NCBI GenBank assembly: GCA_021325435.1
Contig: JAJPHE010000108.1
Span: 1 to 32,642 of the forward strand
Origin: Actinomycetota bacterium
GTDB taxonomy: Bacteria > Actinomycetota > Acidimicrobiia > Acidimicrobiales > JAJPHE01
Length of the DNA stretch: 32,642 bases
Direction: 5' to 3'
Shown: in pieces, positions 1-7,859 of the stretch
How positions within the stretch are numbered: position 1 is the stretch's first letter
How the letters are laid out: every line of letters starts with the position of its first letter
Notes under the pieces: generated by a model
Told to the model about the DNA's origin: nothing
The model's database searches: none
What the model saw: only the letters and a program-made list of their open reading frames with translations
Made by a program: the position numbers and the translations under genes

Positions 1-525
1 CCCAACTGCACCCAGGTGGTGGTGGGCGACGCGATCGGGTCCGACGAGGAGCTTTCCGGTCAGCCGGTGGTGCTCCTCGACACCAACGTGGACGACGCCA
101 CCGGAGAGACGCTCGCCCACGCCATCTCCGCCCTGGTGGAGGCGGGAGCCCACGACGCCTGGGTCACCCCGGTGGTGATGAAGAAGGGTCGACCGGCCCA
201 CGTGCTCAGCGCCCTGGTGGACGTGGCCCTGGCCGAGCAGCTGATCGAGGTGATGCGCGCCGAGACCGGGTCGCTCGGGGTCCGGGGCCAGACGGTTCAG
301 CGCTGGCCGGTGCCCCGGCGGGTCGAGGAGGTCGAAGTCGACGGGCTCAGTGTCCGGGTCAAGGTGTCACCCGGCCGGGTGAAGGCGGAGCACGACGACG
401 CCGCCCGGGTGGCGTCGCTGCGCGGCCTACCCCTGCGCGAAGTCACCCGCCGGGTCGAAGAGGCGTGGTGGAGGCGGGCCGGCGCACCGCCCCCGGAGGA
501 GACCGGCCCCGACGAGCCGGCCTAG
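1..525 (+). CDS. larC: LarC-type nickel-pincer cofactor protein (5' truncated)
   Basis: The frame is open from base 1 (Pro-Asn-Cys-Thr-Gln-Val-Val-Val-Gly-Asp), so the gene begins outside the window and only its last ~174 residues are seen. The stretch LLDTNVDDATGETLAHA and the later MKKGRPAHVLSAL match the C-terminal half of LarC (DUF111). That family inserts nickel into the pyridinium-bis-thiocarboxylate mononucleotide to make the nickel-pincer cofactor of lactate racemase and related enzymes; this role is family knowledge. The final ~25 residues are a Pro/Glu-rich tail. The stop codon lies inside a 12-bp palindrome at 518-529, only 7 nt from the stop of the convergent gene. No larB, larE or larA is visible, so a working pathway cannot be confirmed here. 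Confidence 0.85.
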   Translation, partial: PNCTQVVVGDAIGSDEELSGQPVVLLDTNVDDATGETLAHAISALVEAGAHDAWVTPVVMKKGRPAHVLSALVDVALAEQLIEVMRAETGSLGVRGQTVQRWPVPRRVEEVEVDGLSVRVKVSPGRVKAEHDDAARVASLRGLPLREVTRRVEEAWWRRAGAPPPEETGPDEPA

Positions 526-532
526 GCCGCCG

Positions 533-1156
533 TCAGGAGGTCTGGGGTCGTTCGCGCACCGAGCGCTTGAGCTCGAAGAACCCGGGGAAGCGGGCCAGCC
601 GCTCGACGCTGTCCCACAGTCCCACCGCCTCCTCCCCTCGGGGTATGCGGCTGATGACCGGGCCGAAGAACGAGGGTCCGTCGGGAGGCGTGAAGGTGAT
701 GATCGGCGTGCCCACGTCCTTGCCCGTGCGGGCCAGGGCCTCGTCGGTGTCGGACCGGATGGTGGCGTCGAGCGACTCGTCGTCGGCCGCCTTGGCCAGG
801 GAGGCGGGCAGGCCGGACGCCTCGAGGAGCTTCTCGAGGGCGGCCGGGTCGGACAGGTCGTCGCGGCGGCCCTCGACGTGGATGGCCCCGCCCACGGCGG
901 TGTAGACCCGGCCGGCCGCCTCGGCGCCGCCCTCCGTCTTGGCGCCGGCGGCCACCCGCAGCAAGCGCAGGCCGAGCTGGTGACTCTCGGCGTAGCGGGG
1001 GGCCATTTGGGCGTAGCGCTCCTCGTTCACGAAGCGCAGGGCGATGAACCGCCAGTCGACCTCGAGGGCACGCTGGGACGCCACCTCCTCCACCCAGCGC
1101 GACGTGATCCAAGCCCAGGGACAGATCGGGTCGAAGAAGAAGTCGACATCAACCAT
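533..1156 (-). CDS. DsbA-fold mycothiol-dependent nitroreductase-like protein (CPWA active site)
   Basis: A 207-residue single-domain DsbA/FrnE-fold protein. Its N-terminus FFFDPICPWAWITSRWVEEV and C-terminus (FFGPVISRIPRGEEA, then PGFFELKR) closely resemble the actinobacterial family of Mycobacterium Rv2466c. That family uses mycothiol and NADPH-linked mycoredoxin chemistry to reduce nitro compounds and disulfides. The cis-Pro loop is visible as VGTPIITF. As I recall, Rv2466c has a CPWC pair. Here the second position is Ala (C12-P13-W14-A15), so only the nucleophilic cysteine remains. That would suit a monothiol mechanism or a detoxification role different from dithiol exchange; this is inference. 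It starts with ATG and I see no clear ribosome site. Confidence 0.85.
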   Translation of the reverse strand: MVDVDFFFDPICPWAWITSRWVEEVASQRALEVDWRFIALRFVNEERYAQMAPRYAESHQLGLRLLRVAAGAKTEGGAEAAGRVYTAVGGAIHVEGRRDDLSDPAALEKLLEASGLPASLAKAADDESLDATIRSDTDEALARTGKDVGTPIITFTPPDGPSFFGPVISRIPRGEEAVGLWDSVERLARFPGFFELKRSVRERPQTS

Positions 1157-1192
1157 GGGTAGAAGTCTCGCGCCGGGCCGCCGGGTCCGGAT

Positions 1193-1441
1193 CTACGGGC
1201 GCTCGAGGGTGTTGAGGGCCCGGATCACGTCCGCCGGCAGCCCCCGGATCAGGTCCTGGAGGATCCCCCGCACGTGGGCGGCCTGGTCGGTCACGACGTC
1301 GAGGATCTCACCCCGCTGGTCGTCGTTCAGCTGGTCCCACGACTCGCGCAGAGCATGGGCGCCCATCTGGATGGCGCTGATGGAGTTCAGCAGACCGTGG
1401 GCGACGACCGCGATGGCGGCCTCGTCCGGGGCACCGCCCAC
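1193..1441 (-). CDS. Small protein resembling a histidine-kinase dimerisation helix
   Basis: An 82-residue product from a GTG start. The segment VVAHGLLNSISAIQMGAHAL resembles the first (H-box) helix of histidine-kinase DHp domains, and a second predicted helix (QRGEILDVVTDQAAHVRGILQDLI) would complete a helical hairpin. There is no ATPase domain and no receiver domain, so it could be a phosphotransfer or dimerisation module, or a degenerate remnant. It lies 124 bases downstream of the GGDEF-EAL gene on the same strand, which hints at a shared signalling role. The start is uncertain: an AAGGA sits almost against the GTG. I do not recognise a named family. Confidence 0.55.
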   Translation of the reverse strand: MGGAPDEAAIAVVAHGLLNSISAIQMGAHALRESWDQLNDDQRGEILDVVTDQAAHVRGILQDLIRGLPADVIRALNTLERP

Positions 1442-1565
1442 GTCCTTGAGCTGGTGGTCCTCAGAGATAGCCCCGACCTCGGTGTTCGGCCCGCGTGCCG
1501 GTGAGGATAGGTCACGCCGCCCGGACAGGAGGTGACCGGACCGGATCCGCCCGGCCGGCGGCCCC

Positions 1566-3401
1566 CTACGGGGTGGGTCCGGCGCCCACCAGCATGAGCG
1601 TGTCGAACGGGAAGTCGTCGGCCTCGACCGGCCGGCCCAGCAGGTAGCCCTGGGCCCGGTCGGCCCCCATCTCGCCGAGGAGGCTGAACTGCTCCGGGGT
1701 CTCCACCCCTTCGGCCACCACGTCGAGTCCGAGGGCGTGGGCGAGACCGACCACGCTCCTGACGATCGCCTGGTCGCGACTGTCGTCGCGCAGTCCCGAC
1801 ACGAAGGACTGGTCCACCTTCAAGGTGTCGAACGGCAGGCGGCGGAGATAGGACAGCGAGGAGTACCGGGTGCCGAAGTCGTCGAGGTTGAGCCGCACCC
1901 CCAGCCACTTGAGGGCGAGCATCGCCTCGAGGATGGAGTCGTTTCCTTCCATGAGGACGCTCTCGGTGATCTCGAGGCTCACGTGGGCCGGGTCGGCGCC
2001 GGTCCTCGACAGGATGTCGTAGAAGGTGTCGAACGTCGACGGCACGGTCAGCTGGCGGGCCGACACGTTGATGGCCAGGTTGATCGGCTCCCGCCGGCCC
2101 GCCTTGCGCCGCCAGCTGACCCACTGCCGGCAGGCCTCCTCGAAGACCCACGCTCCGAGCGGGGCGATCATGCCCGTCTCCTCGGCTACCGGGATGAACT
2201 CCGCCGGCCCGATGACCCCGTGCTTGGGGTGGAACCAGCGCACCAGGGCCTCGGCCCCCACCACCCGGCCGTCGGGCACGGAGACGATCGGCTGGTACAG
2301 GACCCGCATCTCGTCGCCGCCGAGCGCCCGCCGCAGGCTGCGCTCCATCTCGAGGCGGGCCAGCAGCCGGCTGCGCAACCCCCGGTCGAACAGCTCCACC
2401 CGGTTGCCGCCCTCCTCCTTGGCCCGGTACATGGCCCAGTCGGCATCGCGTAACAACGTCTCGGGCGTGGCCGAGGCCACCGCGGCCACCGACACACCGA
2501 CGCTGCCGGTCAGCAGCATCTCGTGGCCGTCGTGGCGGAAGGGCGGGGTCAGCGACTCCAGAGCCCGCCCGGCAATACCCACCGCCTCGTCAGCGTCGAT
2601 GACCTCGGCGCAGATGACGAACTCGTCGCCGCCGAAGCGGGCGACGGTGTCCTCCTGGCGAATGGCGGCCCGCAGGCGCGAAGCGGTCTCGGTCAGGACC
2701 CGGTCCCCGACGTCGTGGCCCAGGCTGTCGTTGATCAGCTTGAAGCGGTCGAGGTCGACGAAGATCGCCGCCACCGCGCCGGCGTGGCGGTCGAGCCGGT
2801 TCAACGACCGCTGGATGCGGTCGACCAGCAGGGCCCGGTTGGACAGGCCGGTGAGGGGGTCGTGCAGGGCCTGGTGGCGCAGCTCGCGTTCGAGGGCGCG
2901 CTGCATGGTGACGTCCTTCACCGCCGTCACCACCGCCGGCTGACCCCCGAACTCGAGCCGGTGCGACGACAGCTCGACCTCCATGATCCGCCCCCCCGCC
3001 ACCTGGTGCCGGTGGGTGCCGGAGGGCTGGTAGCTGCTGCCGGCCCGCGTCACCTGGCGCATGAAGGCGTCGACTTCGGCAGTGGGCACGATGTCGGCCA
3101 GCGTCATCTCGAGGAAGCGCTCGCGGGGATGGCCGTAGTGGGCGACGGCGGCGTCGTTGACTTCGAGGAAGCGCAGCGTGTCCGGGTCGAACACCCACAT
3201 GGGCTGCGGGTTCTGGGCGAACAGGACCCGGAAGCTCTCCTCGCTCTGGCGGAGAGCGGCCTCGGCGACCGTGTGGTCATCGGCGAGCGTCTGGTGGCTC
3301 CGCTCTTCGCGCTCGAGCGCCGCCCGCGCCTCGGCGAGCTCCTTCTCGGTGCGCGACAGGCGCTCCTTCAGTCCCTCGTCTGCTGGGCGTCGATCCGCCA
3401 C
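1566..3401 (-). CDS. PAS-GGDEF-EAL cyclic-di-GMP signalling protein
   Basis: A soluble 611-residue protein with no membrane segment. Order: an N-terminal charged coiled coil (about residues 10-50), a PAS domain (about 50-170), a GGDEF domain with intact GGDEF at 257-261, and an EAL domain beginning with EALVRW at 384. The inhibitory I-site RQED sits exactly five residues before GGDEF, so product feedback is likely. The EAL catalytic signatures (EITESVLM, LDDFGTRYSSL, KVDQSFV, AEGVET) are all present, so both diguanylate cyclase and phosphodiesterase activities may be functional. I place the start at GTG 3401 because AGGAGG lies 5 nt upstream. The alternative GTG at 3407 would overlap that site. 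The neighbouring TetR and HisKA-like genes share its strand. Confidence 0.93.
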   Translation of the reverse strand: MADRRPADEGLKERLSRTEKELAEARAALEREERSHQTLADDHTVAEAALRQSEESFRVLFAQNPQPMWVFDPDTLRFLEVNDAAVAHYGHPRERFLEMTLADIVPTAEVDAFMRQVTRAGSSYQPSGTHRHQVAGGRIMEVELSSHRLEFGGQPAVVTAVKDVTMQRALERELRHQALHDPLTGLSNRALLVDRIQRSLNRLDRHAGAVAAIFVDLDRFKLINDSLGHDVGDRVLTETASRLRAAIRQEDTVARFGGDEFVICAEVIDADEAVGIAGRALESLTPPFRHDGHEMLLTGSVGVSVAAVASATPETLLRDADWAMYRAKEEGGNRVELFDRGLRSRLLARLEMERSLRRALGGDEMRVLYQPIVSVPDGRVVGAEALVRWFHPKHGVIGPAEFIPVAEETGMIAPLGAWVFEEACRQWVSWRRKAGRREPINLAINVSARQLTVPSTFDTFYDILSRTGADPAHVSLEITESVLMEGNDSILEAMLALKWLGVRLNLDDFGTRYSSLSYLRRLPFDTLKVDQSFVSGLRDDSRDQAIVRSVVGLAHALGLDVVAEGVETPEQFSLLGEMGADRAQGYLLGRPVEADDFPFDTLMLVGAGPTP

Positions 3402-3486
3402 GCCCACCTCCTGACCGGGCGCCGCTGCGCCCCGTAGTCAGGAATTCGACGTGACCGCTTCCGAATCCTCCGGAATGTCCAGAGCC

Positions 3487-4179
3487 TCAGCCGCCGATCG
3501 GGCGGGAGCCGTCGCCCGTGGGCGCGGCGCCGTCGCCGGTGGGCGGGGGGCCTTCTCCCCGCTTGGTCATCCCCCGCAGGGCCAGGTCGACGATCTGGGG
3601 AGCCAGGGACAGCTCCGGTGCGTTCAGGCTGAACACCCGCCCCCACATCGCCCCGTAGAGCAGGTCGACCGCCACGTCGAGGTCGGTGGCGGCGTCGAGC
3701 TCCCCCCGGGCGACTCCCCGCTCGAGGGCGGAGCGGAACATCGCCCGGCGGTCCTGGGTGACCCGGCGGACCGGGTCGTCGTCCCCCGGCGCCACCCCCA
3801 GCGCGCCCAGGTACGAGGCCACCACCTGCATGGCCAGCTGGCATCCGGGCCCCGAGCCCATCCGGCGGATCTGCTCCTCGACCAGGCCGATCAGGTCGTC
3901 GCGGGTGCGGCCGGTGTCGAGAGGACCGTCGGTCGACTGCACGTAGTACTCGAGGACCTTGGCTTCGAGGTGCCGACGAGAGGGCCAGCGCCGGTAGATC
4001 GACGACTTGGGAACACCAGATCGATCGGCCAGGGCCTCAACCGTCAGCGCGTCGAGGCCGCCTTCTTCGACCAGCTGGCGGCCGGTCTCCAGGATGCGGC
4101 GATCGAGGGCCGGATCGCGCCGCCTCCCCCGTCGGCTGGGCGACGGGGCCAGCGGTTCTTGCCCACCAACGACTGTCAC
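3487..4179 (-). CDS. TetR-family transcriptional regulator
   Basis: About 230 residues. The helix-turn-helix is at about residues 25-75 (ILETGRQLVEEGGLDALTVE, then ALADRSGVPKSSIYRRWPSR), typical of TetR/AcrR proteins. The C-terminal ligand domain resembles the TetR_C_11-like group (GCQLAMQVVASYLG, then LLYGAMWGRVF). A short tail repeats PTGDG twice and looks disordered. Starts at GTG 4179 or the adjacent TTG 4182 are both possible; AGGAG lies 6-9 nt upstream. The ligand is unknown. Its target could be its own upstream region, which contains a small palindrome (4387-4400), or the downstream cyclic-di-GMP gene. Confidence 0.88.
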   Translation of the reverse strand: MTVVGGQEPLAPSPSRRGRRRDPALDRRILETGRQLVEEGGLDALTVEALADRSGVPKSSIYRRWPSRRHLEAKVLEYYVQSTDGPLDTGRTRDDLIGLVEEQIRRMGSGPGCQLAMQVVASYLGALGVAPGDDDPVRRVTQDRRAMFRSALERGVARGELDAATDLDVAVDLLYGAMWGRVFSLNAPELSLAPQIVDLALRGMTKRGEGPPPTGDGAAPTGDGSRPIGG

Positions 4180-4386
4180 CAATCTGCGCTCCTATTCGCC
4201 CGCGACCATTGTCCGGTCATACGGCGCGCAGGCGTAGAGGGCTTTCGGCCCTTCGACGAGAGCGACGTCAGGCGCGTAGGGCCAGGAAATCGTGGCTACA
4301 CCCGACTTCTGACCCGCTGCGGACCGCAACAGGGGGACACGTCCCACTTCTTAGCAACTGGCGCACCGCTACTTACCGCACCGCAT

Positions 4387-4400
4387 TGACACATGCGTCA
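4387..4400. promoter_or_regulatory. Candidate operator palindrome
   Basis: TGACACATGCGTCA is a near-perfect palindrome: all but one symmetric pair match. It lies in the region upstream of the TetR gene, so TetR autoregulation is possible. It could be chance, since the distance to the start is about 200 bases. Confidence 0.3.
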
Positions 4401-4477
4401 TATCGGACCGGCGGTTCGCGACATTCCGGACAGACGGTAAGTTGCCTCGCCGATCATGCGTTTCTCGTGGTCTGTTT

Positions 4478-4495
4478 GCCGTCGCTTACGACGGC
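4478..4495 (-). terminator. Hairpin after the zinc-ribbon/long-helix gene
   Basis: A perfect 7-bp stem GCCGTCG/CGACGGC with the tetraloop CTTA lies 14 nt past the stop of the minus-strand gene. There is no U-tract, which is common for actinobacterial terminators. Confidence 0.5.
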
Positions 4496-4509
4496 GACAA
4501 CCAGGTAGG

Positions 4510-6447
4510 TCAGCGGCGGCGGCGGCCGGGCCGCCACTTCTCCTTGGGGACGTTGGCCCGGACCACGAGGACCTCGATCTCCTCTTGGCGGGCCTCGGGG
4601 GTGTCGGCCCCTTCGACATCCACGCTGGTGTCGTCGGGGCGAGCCACGGCGCCGGCCATGTAGGCGTGAGCACCCATCTCCGGGAGCGGTTCAGCTGCGA
4701 GCTCGGATAGATCGCGGGTCGCAACCGGGTCAGCGTCGGCCTCGTCCTTCGGCGCTGACGACAGCCGGGCGATGACCTTGAGCGCTTCGCGCTCCAGCGC
4801 CTCGACCTGGGCCCGGTCGATCTTCTTCGGTGCCGAGGCTGCCTCACCCGACGTTGGTGCGGCATCCGACGCAGAGCCTCCGAGGGTCTTCTCCCGCGGC
4901 GGCATGGCCGGGAGCGACTGCACCGCCCCGAGCTTCTTCAGCTCTTCGGCGAGCGGCCCCGTCACGGACTCGACGGTCAACTCGGCCTCGGGATGCTGTT
5001 CAACCGGTCGATCCGCCGGCGGCTGCGGGCCGTCGGCCTTGACCGCATCCGGCTTGCTCCCCTCCACCTTCCCGGTGGTGGTCGAGCCCGGCCGCGCCCC
5101 GGCTGGAGGCTTCTGGATGGCCGGGCCGAAGTCCAAGGCTTGGGCCAGCATCCGCTGGGCCCGCTCGTTCAGACGGACCCGGTTCGGCAGCGGTGCCGAA
5201 TGCTTTTCGGGCTCGCTGGCCGCGGGCTCCGACGCCGGGGGCTCCACCGCGGGAGGCTCTTCCGGCTGAGCTGCTGCCGCCGCGGCGTTTGCCTTCTCGG
5301 CCGCGGCCAGCTCGGCGTCGACCCGGGCCTTGTCCGCCGCGGCCTTCTCGGCGGCAGCCTTCTCCGCCGCAGCCCTCTCAGCGGCAGCCTTCTCGGCGGC
5401 GGCCTTCTCAGCCGCAGCCTTCTCCGCCGCAGCTTTCTCCGCCTTGGCCTTGGCCGCAGCCGCCTTCTTCTCCGCGGCCGCCTTCTCAGCAGCAGCCTTC
5501 TCCGCCTCGACCCGCGCCTTGTCAGCAGCGGCCTTCTCAGCTTCGGCCCGCGCCTTCTCGGCGGCGGCCTTCTCAGCTTCGGCCCGCGCCCTTTCGGCCG
5601 CGACTCTCTCGGCGGCGGCTTTCGCCTCGGCGGCCTTCTCCGCCGCGGCCCTCTCGGCAGCGGCTCTCTCTGCTTCGGCCCGCGCCTTTTCTGCCGCGGC
5701 CTTCTCGGCGGCGGCCTTCTCCGCCTCCGCCTGAGCAGCCGCCCGGATCCGCTCCGCCTCGGCCCTGGCCTCCATGGCGGCCGCCTCCGCCTCGGCTCGG
5801 GCCTTCTCTGCCGCTTCCTTCTCGGCGGCGGCCTTCTCCGCCTCCGCCTGAGCAGCCGCCCGGATCCGCTCCGCCTCGGCCCTGGCCTCCATGGCGGCCG
5901 CCTCCGCCGCCGCCTTCTCCGCCTCCGCCTGCTCGGCCTCGGCCCGGGCCCGCTCGGCCGCCGCCCGGTCAGCTTCGGCCCGGGCCCGCTCGGCCGCCAG
6001 CCGCTCTTGCGCAGCTCGAGCCTCGGCCGCGGCCCGCTCTGCCTCCTGGCGTTCCGCCTCCTGCCGTTCCGCCTCGGCCTGCTCAGCCGCCGCCCGGTCC
6101 GCCGCCAGCTGGCGCTCGATTACGGAGATCTCCGACTCGCGCGGCTCCACCACCAGGGCGCTGTCCAGCAGGTCGTCGAGCGATCCCACCGGGGGGGCGG
6201 CCGAGGCCGCAGCCGCCGGCACTGCTCCCACCGGAGCTGCGGCGGGCACGGCCCGGGCGGGCGGGGTGCGAGGCGTCAGGCTGTGGGTACGCCGGTTGCT
6301 GGCCCGGCCCATGCCCCGGCGCGAGACGATGGACGGGGCGGCGGGCTCATCGCGGATCACCCCTGCCTGGACCAGGGGCTTCATGCACTGGTCGCACCAG
6401 GTGATCTTGGGGTTGATGCGCGCTCCGCAAGCGCCGCAACGAGCCAC
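4510..6447 (-). CDS. Zinc-ribbon protein with a very long Ala/Glu/Lys helix, unknown function
   Basis: A 645-residue protein. Residues 1-25 form a two-knuckle zinc ribbon (C4xxC7 and C18xxC21). Residues 30-100 are Pro/Ala/Arg-rich linker. Residues ~105-393 are almost only Ala, Glu, Lys and Arg in five-residue units such as AAAEK, AEKAR and AERAA. This resembles the TolA stalk or a charged single alpha-helix more than a heptad coiled coil; at 0.15 nm per residue it would span about 43 nm. Residues 394-645 are Pro/Ser/Glu-rich with short helices and a basic end (KEKWRPGRRRR). There is no signal peptide or membrane segment, so it is probably cytoplasmic. The helix region contains a 92-bp exact duplication. 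I recognise no family; a scaffold or spacer role is inference. GTG start. Confidence 0.8.
   Translation of the reverse strand: MARCGACGARINPKITWCDQCMKPLVQAGVIRDEPAAPSIVSRRGMGRASNRRTHSLTPRTPPARAVPAAAPVGAVPAAAASAAPPVGSLDDLLDSALVVEPRESEISVIERQLAADRAAAEQAEAERQEAERQEAERAAAEARAAQERLAAERARAEADRAAAERARAEAEQAEAEKAAAEAAAMEARAEAERIRAAAQAEAEKAAAEKEAAEKARAEAEAAAMEARAEAERIRAAAQAEAEKAAAEKAAAEKARAEAERAAAERAAAEKAAEAKAAAERVAAERARAEAEKAAAEKARAEAEKAAADKARVEAEKAAAEKAAAEKKAAAAKAKAEKAAAEKAAAEKAAAEKAAAERAAAEKAAAEKAAADKARVDAELAAAEKANAAAAAAQPEEPPAVEPPASEPAASEPEKHSAPLPNRVRLNERAQRMLAQALDFGPAIQKPPAGARPGSTTTGKVEGSKPDAVKADGPQPPADRPVEQHPEAELTVESVTGPLAEELKKLGAVQSLPAMPPREKTLGGSASDAAPTSGEAASAPKKIDRAQVEALEREALKVIARLSSAPKDEADADPVATRDLSELAAEPLPEMGAHAYMAGAVARPDDTSVDVEGADTPEARQEEIEVLVVRANVPKEKWRPGRRRR
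5700..5908. repeat. Internal direct duplication (92 bp, 117-bp offset)
   Basis: Bases 5700-5791 recur exactly at 5817-5908. Each copy encodes the same block containing AAAMEARAEAERIRAAAQ in the long-helix protein. The 117-bp offset is 39 codons, so the frame is kept. The exact nucleotide identity indicates a recent duplication or gene conversion. Confidence 0.9.
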
Positions 6448-6552
6448 ACAGTTGTCTCGGCCGGATTAGGCCCGGCTTGAGTTCACCGTGGCCGGCTGGG
6501 ACGGAAAAGTCCTGGTAGGGGAACCTTCGTTCGGCTGACCGGGCCCTTCCGG

Positions 6553-6636
<84 letters not shown>

Positions 6637-6688
6637 GGAGGGACGAAGGGTACCGGCTGGTGAAAGGGTCCCTCCACAGGGGCATGGG

Positions 6689-6694
6689 TAAGGT
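6689..6694 (+). promoter_or_regulatory. Possible -10 box of fhaA
   Basis: TAAGGT lies 10 nt before ATG 6705. This fits the TAnnnT-short-spacer-start pattern seen at many genes here and favours the 6705 start over ATG 6684. Confidence 0.35.
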
Positions 6695-6704
6695 TTGGCT
6701 GGTC

Positions 6705-7358
6705 ATGGGACTCCAGCAGTTCGAGCAGCGGCTCGAGCAACTCGTCGAAGGGGTGTTCGCCCGGGCGTTCCGCGGGGGCCTTCAGCCCGTGGAGCTGGGG
6801 CGCCGCCTGGTCCGCGAGATGGACCTCGAGCGGACGATGGGCGTCCGCGGCCTGATCGCGCCCAACCGCTTCGTCTTCACCCTGGCGGCGCGGGATCTCG
6901 AGAAGTTCAGCGGCTTCGCCGACGCCCTGGTGGAGGAGTTGCGCGAGGCCGCCAGAGAGCACGCCCGGACCGAGAAGTACCACTTTGTCGGACCCTTGGA
7001 GATCTTCCTCGAGGGCGACCGGTCGGTCGCCCCCGGCACCTTCCGGGTCTCAGCCGAGGTGGCCGCCGGCCCGGGGGCGCCCCAGCCCTGCCTGGTCCTG
7101 CCAGACGGCTCCCGCGTCGAGATCGGCGACGACCCCCTGGTCATCGGGCGCCTGCCCGAATGCTCGGTCGTGCTCACCGACCCCAACGTGAGCCGGCGCC
7201 ACGCCGAGGTTCGCCGCGAGGCGGCCGGCATCGTCATCGCCGACCTCGGCTCCACCAACGGCACCTTGGTCAACGGGACCGTCACCCGCCGCCAGGCCCT
7301 CGCCGACGGCGACGAGGTGACAGTCGGCTCGACCGTCCTGCGTTTCGAGAACGCCTGA
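6705..7358 (+). CDS. fhaA: FHA-domain protein FhaA (DUF3662 + FHA)
   Basis: A 217-residue cytoplasmic protein. Residues 1 to ~115 are the DUF3662 (FhaA N-terminal) domain, beginning MGLQQFEQRLEQLVEGVFAR and containing IAPNRFVFTLAARDLEKF. Residues ~138-217 are an FHA domain with the phosphothreonine-binding signature residues GR (IGRLPE), SRRH and STNGT. In mycobacteria FhaA is a substrate and reader of PknB and binds the phosphorylated pseudokinase domain of MviN/MurJ at the septum. It is much shorter than mycobacterial FhaA because the long Gln/Pro-rich linker between the two domains is missing. ATG 6684 is an in-frame alternative start. It is the first gene of the plus-strand signalling cluster, 6 nt before fhaB. 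Confidence 0.93.
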   Translation: MGLQQFEQRLEQLVEGVFARAFRGGLQPVELGRRLVREMDLERTMGVRGLIAPNRFVFTLAARDLEKFSGFADALVEELREAAREHARTEKYHFVGPLEIFLEGDRSVAPGTFRVSAEVAAGPGAPQPCLVLPDGSRVEIGDDPLVIGRLPECSVVLTDPNVSRRHAEVRREAAGIVIADLGSTNGTLVNGTVTRRQALADGDEVTVGSTVLRFENA

Positions 7359-7364
7359 GAGAGC

Positions 7365-7859
7365 GTGTCCGACCAGCTCCTGACGATCCTCAAGTTCTTC
7401 CTGATCGCCCTGGTGTGGCTGTTCTTCCTGCGCGTCCTGAGGGCGGTCTGGGTGGACCTCAGGGCTTCCGACGCCGAGGCTGCCCCCGGGCCCCCGCTGC
7501 GGGCCGCCACCCCGGCGCCCGCCCCCGCCCCGCCCCCGAGGCGGGCTGGTCCGCTGGGGCGGAAGCCCCCGAGCCGGGTCCGCGTCGTCGAGCCCGACGA
7601 GATGGCCGGGCGCAGCTTCGAGGTCTCCGACGGGATGACGGTGGGCCGGTCGTCCCGCTGTGACATCACCCTGGACGGGGACAGCTACGCGTCCAGCAGC
7701 CACGCCCGCTTCCTTTTCAACGACGGCAAGCTGTGGGTCGAGGACCTCAAATCGACCAACGGCACGTTCGTCAACTCGTCACGGGTGGACGGGCGGGCCG
7801 CTCTCAAGCGGGGCGACCGGGTCCAGATCGGCCGCACCGTGTTCGAGGTGTCGGCGTGA
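7365..7859 (+). CDS. fhaB: Membrane-anchored FHA-domain protein FhaB
   Basis: A 164-residue protein from a GTG start. One N-terminal membrane segment (residues ~5-27, LLTILKFFLIALVWLFFLRV) is followed by a Pro/Ala-rich linker and an FHA domain (residues ~75-164) with GRSS, SSSH and STNGT. This is the actinobacterial FhaB/FipA layout. FipA links phosphothreonine signalling by PknA/PknB to division and FtsZ/FtsQ during stress (family knowledge). The stop codon overlaps the start of pstP by 3 nt (GTGA), so the two are translationally coupled. Confidence 0.93.
   Translation: MSDQLLTILKFFLIALVWLFFLRVLRAVWVDLRASDAEAAPGPPLRAATPAPAPAPPPRRAGPLGRKPPSRVRVVEPDEMAGRSFEVSDGMTVGRSSRCDITLDGDSYASSSHARFLFNDGKLWVEDLKSTNGTFVNSSRVDGRAALKRGDRVQIGRTVFEVSA

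Larger units (their letters stand above)
4180..4509. other. Intergenic region upstream of the TetR gene
   Basis: About 330 bases of lower GC than the flanking genes. Short open frames here lack the G/C third-position bias of real genes in this window. It contains a 14-bp imperfect palindrome (4387-4400) and a strong hairpin (4478-4495). No RNA gene was recognised. Confidence 0.5.

Noticed and set aside
518-529. CGGCCTAGGCCG palindrome at the larC stop as a strong terminator
   Set aside because: A perfect palindrome with no loop cannot form a stable hairpin of useful length; it is more likely an incidental stop-codon context.
4209-4508. A 99-codon plus-strand frame between the TetR gene and the zinc-ribbon gene
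   Set aside because: No G/C third-position bias, no ribosome site, no recognisable domain.
4993-6480. Long plus-strand open frames (up to 495 codons) opposite the long-helix gene
   Set aside because: They are antisense shadows of the Ala/Glu/Lys repeat; the products are low-complexity Leu/Arg/Pro or Ser/Ala strings with no start context.
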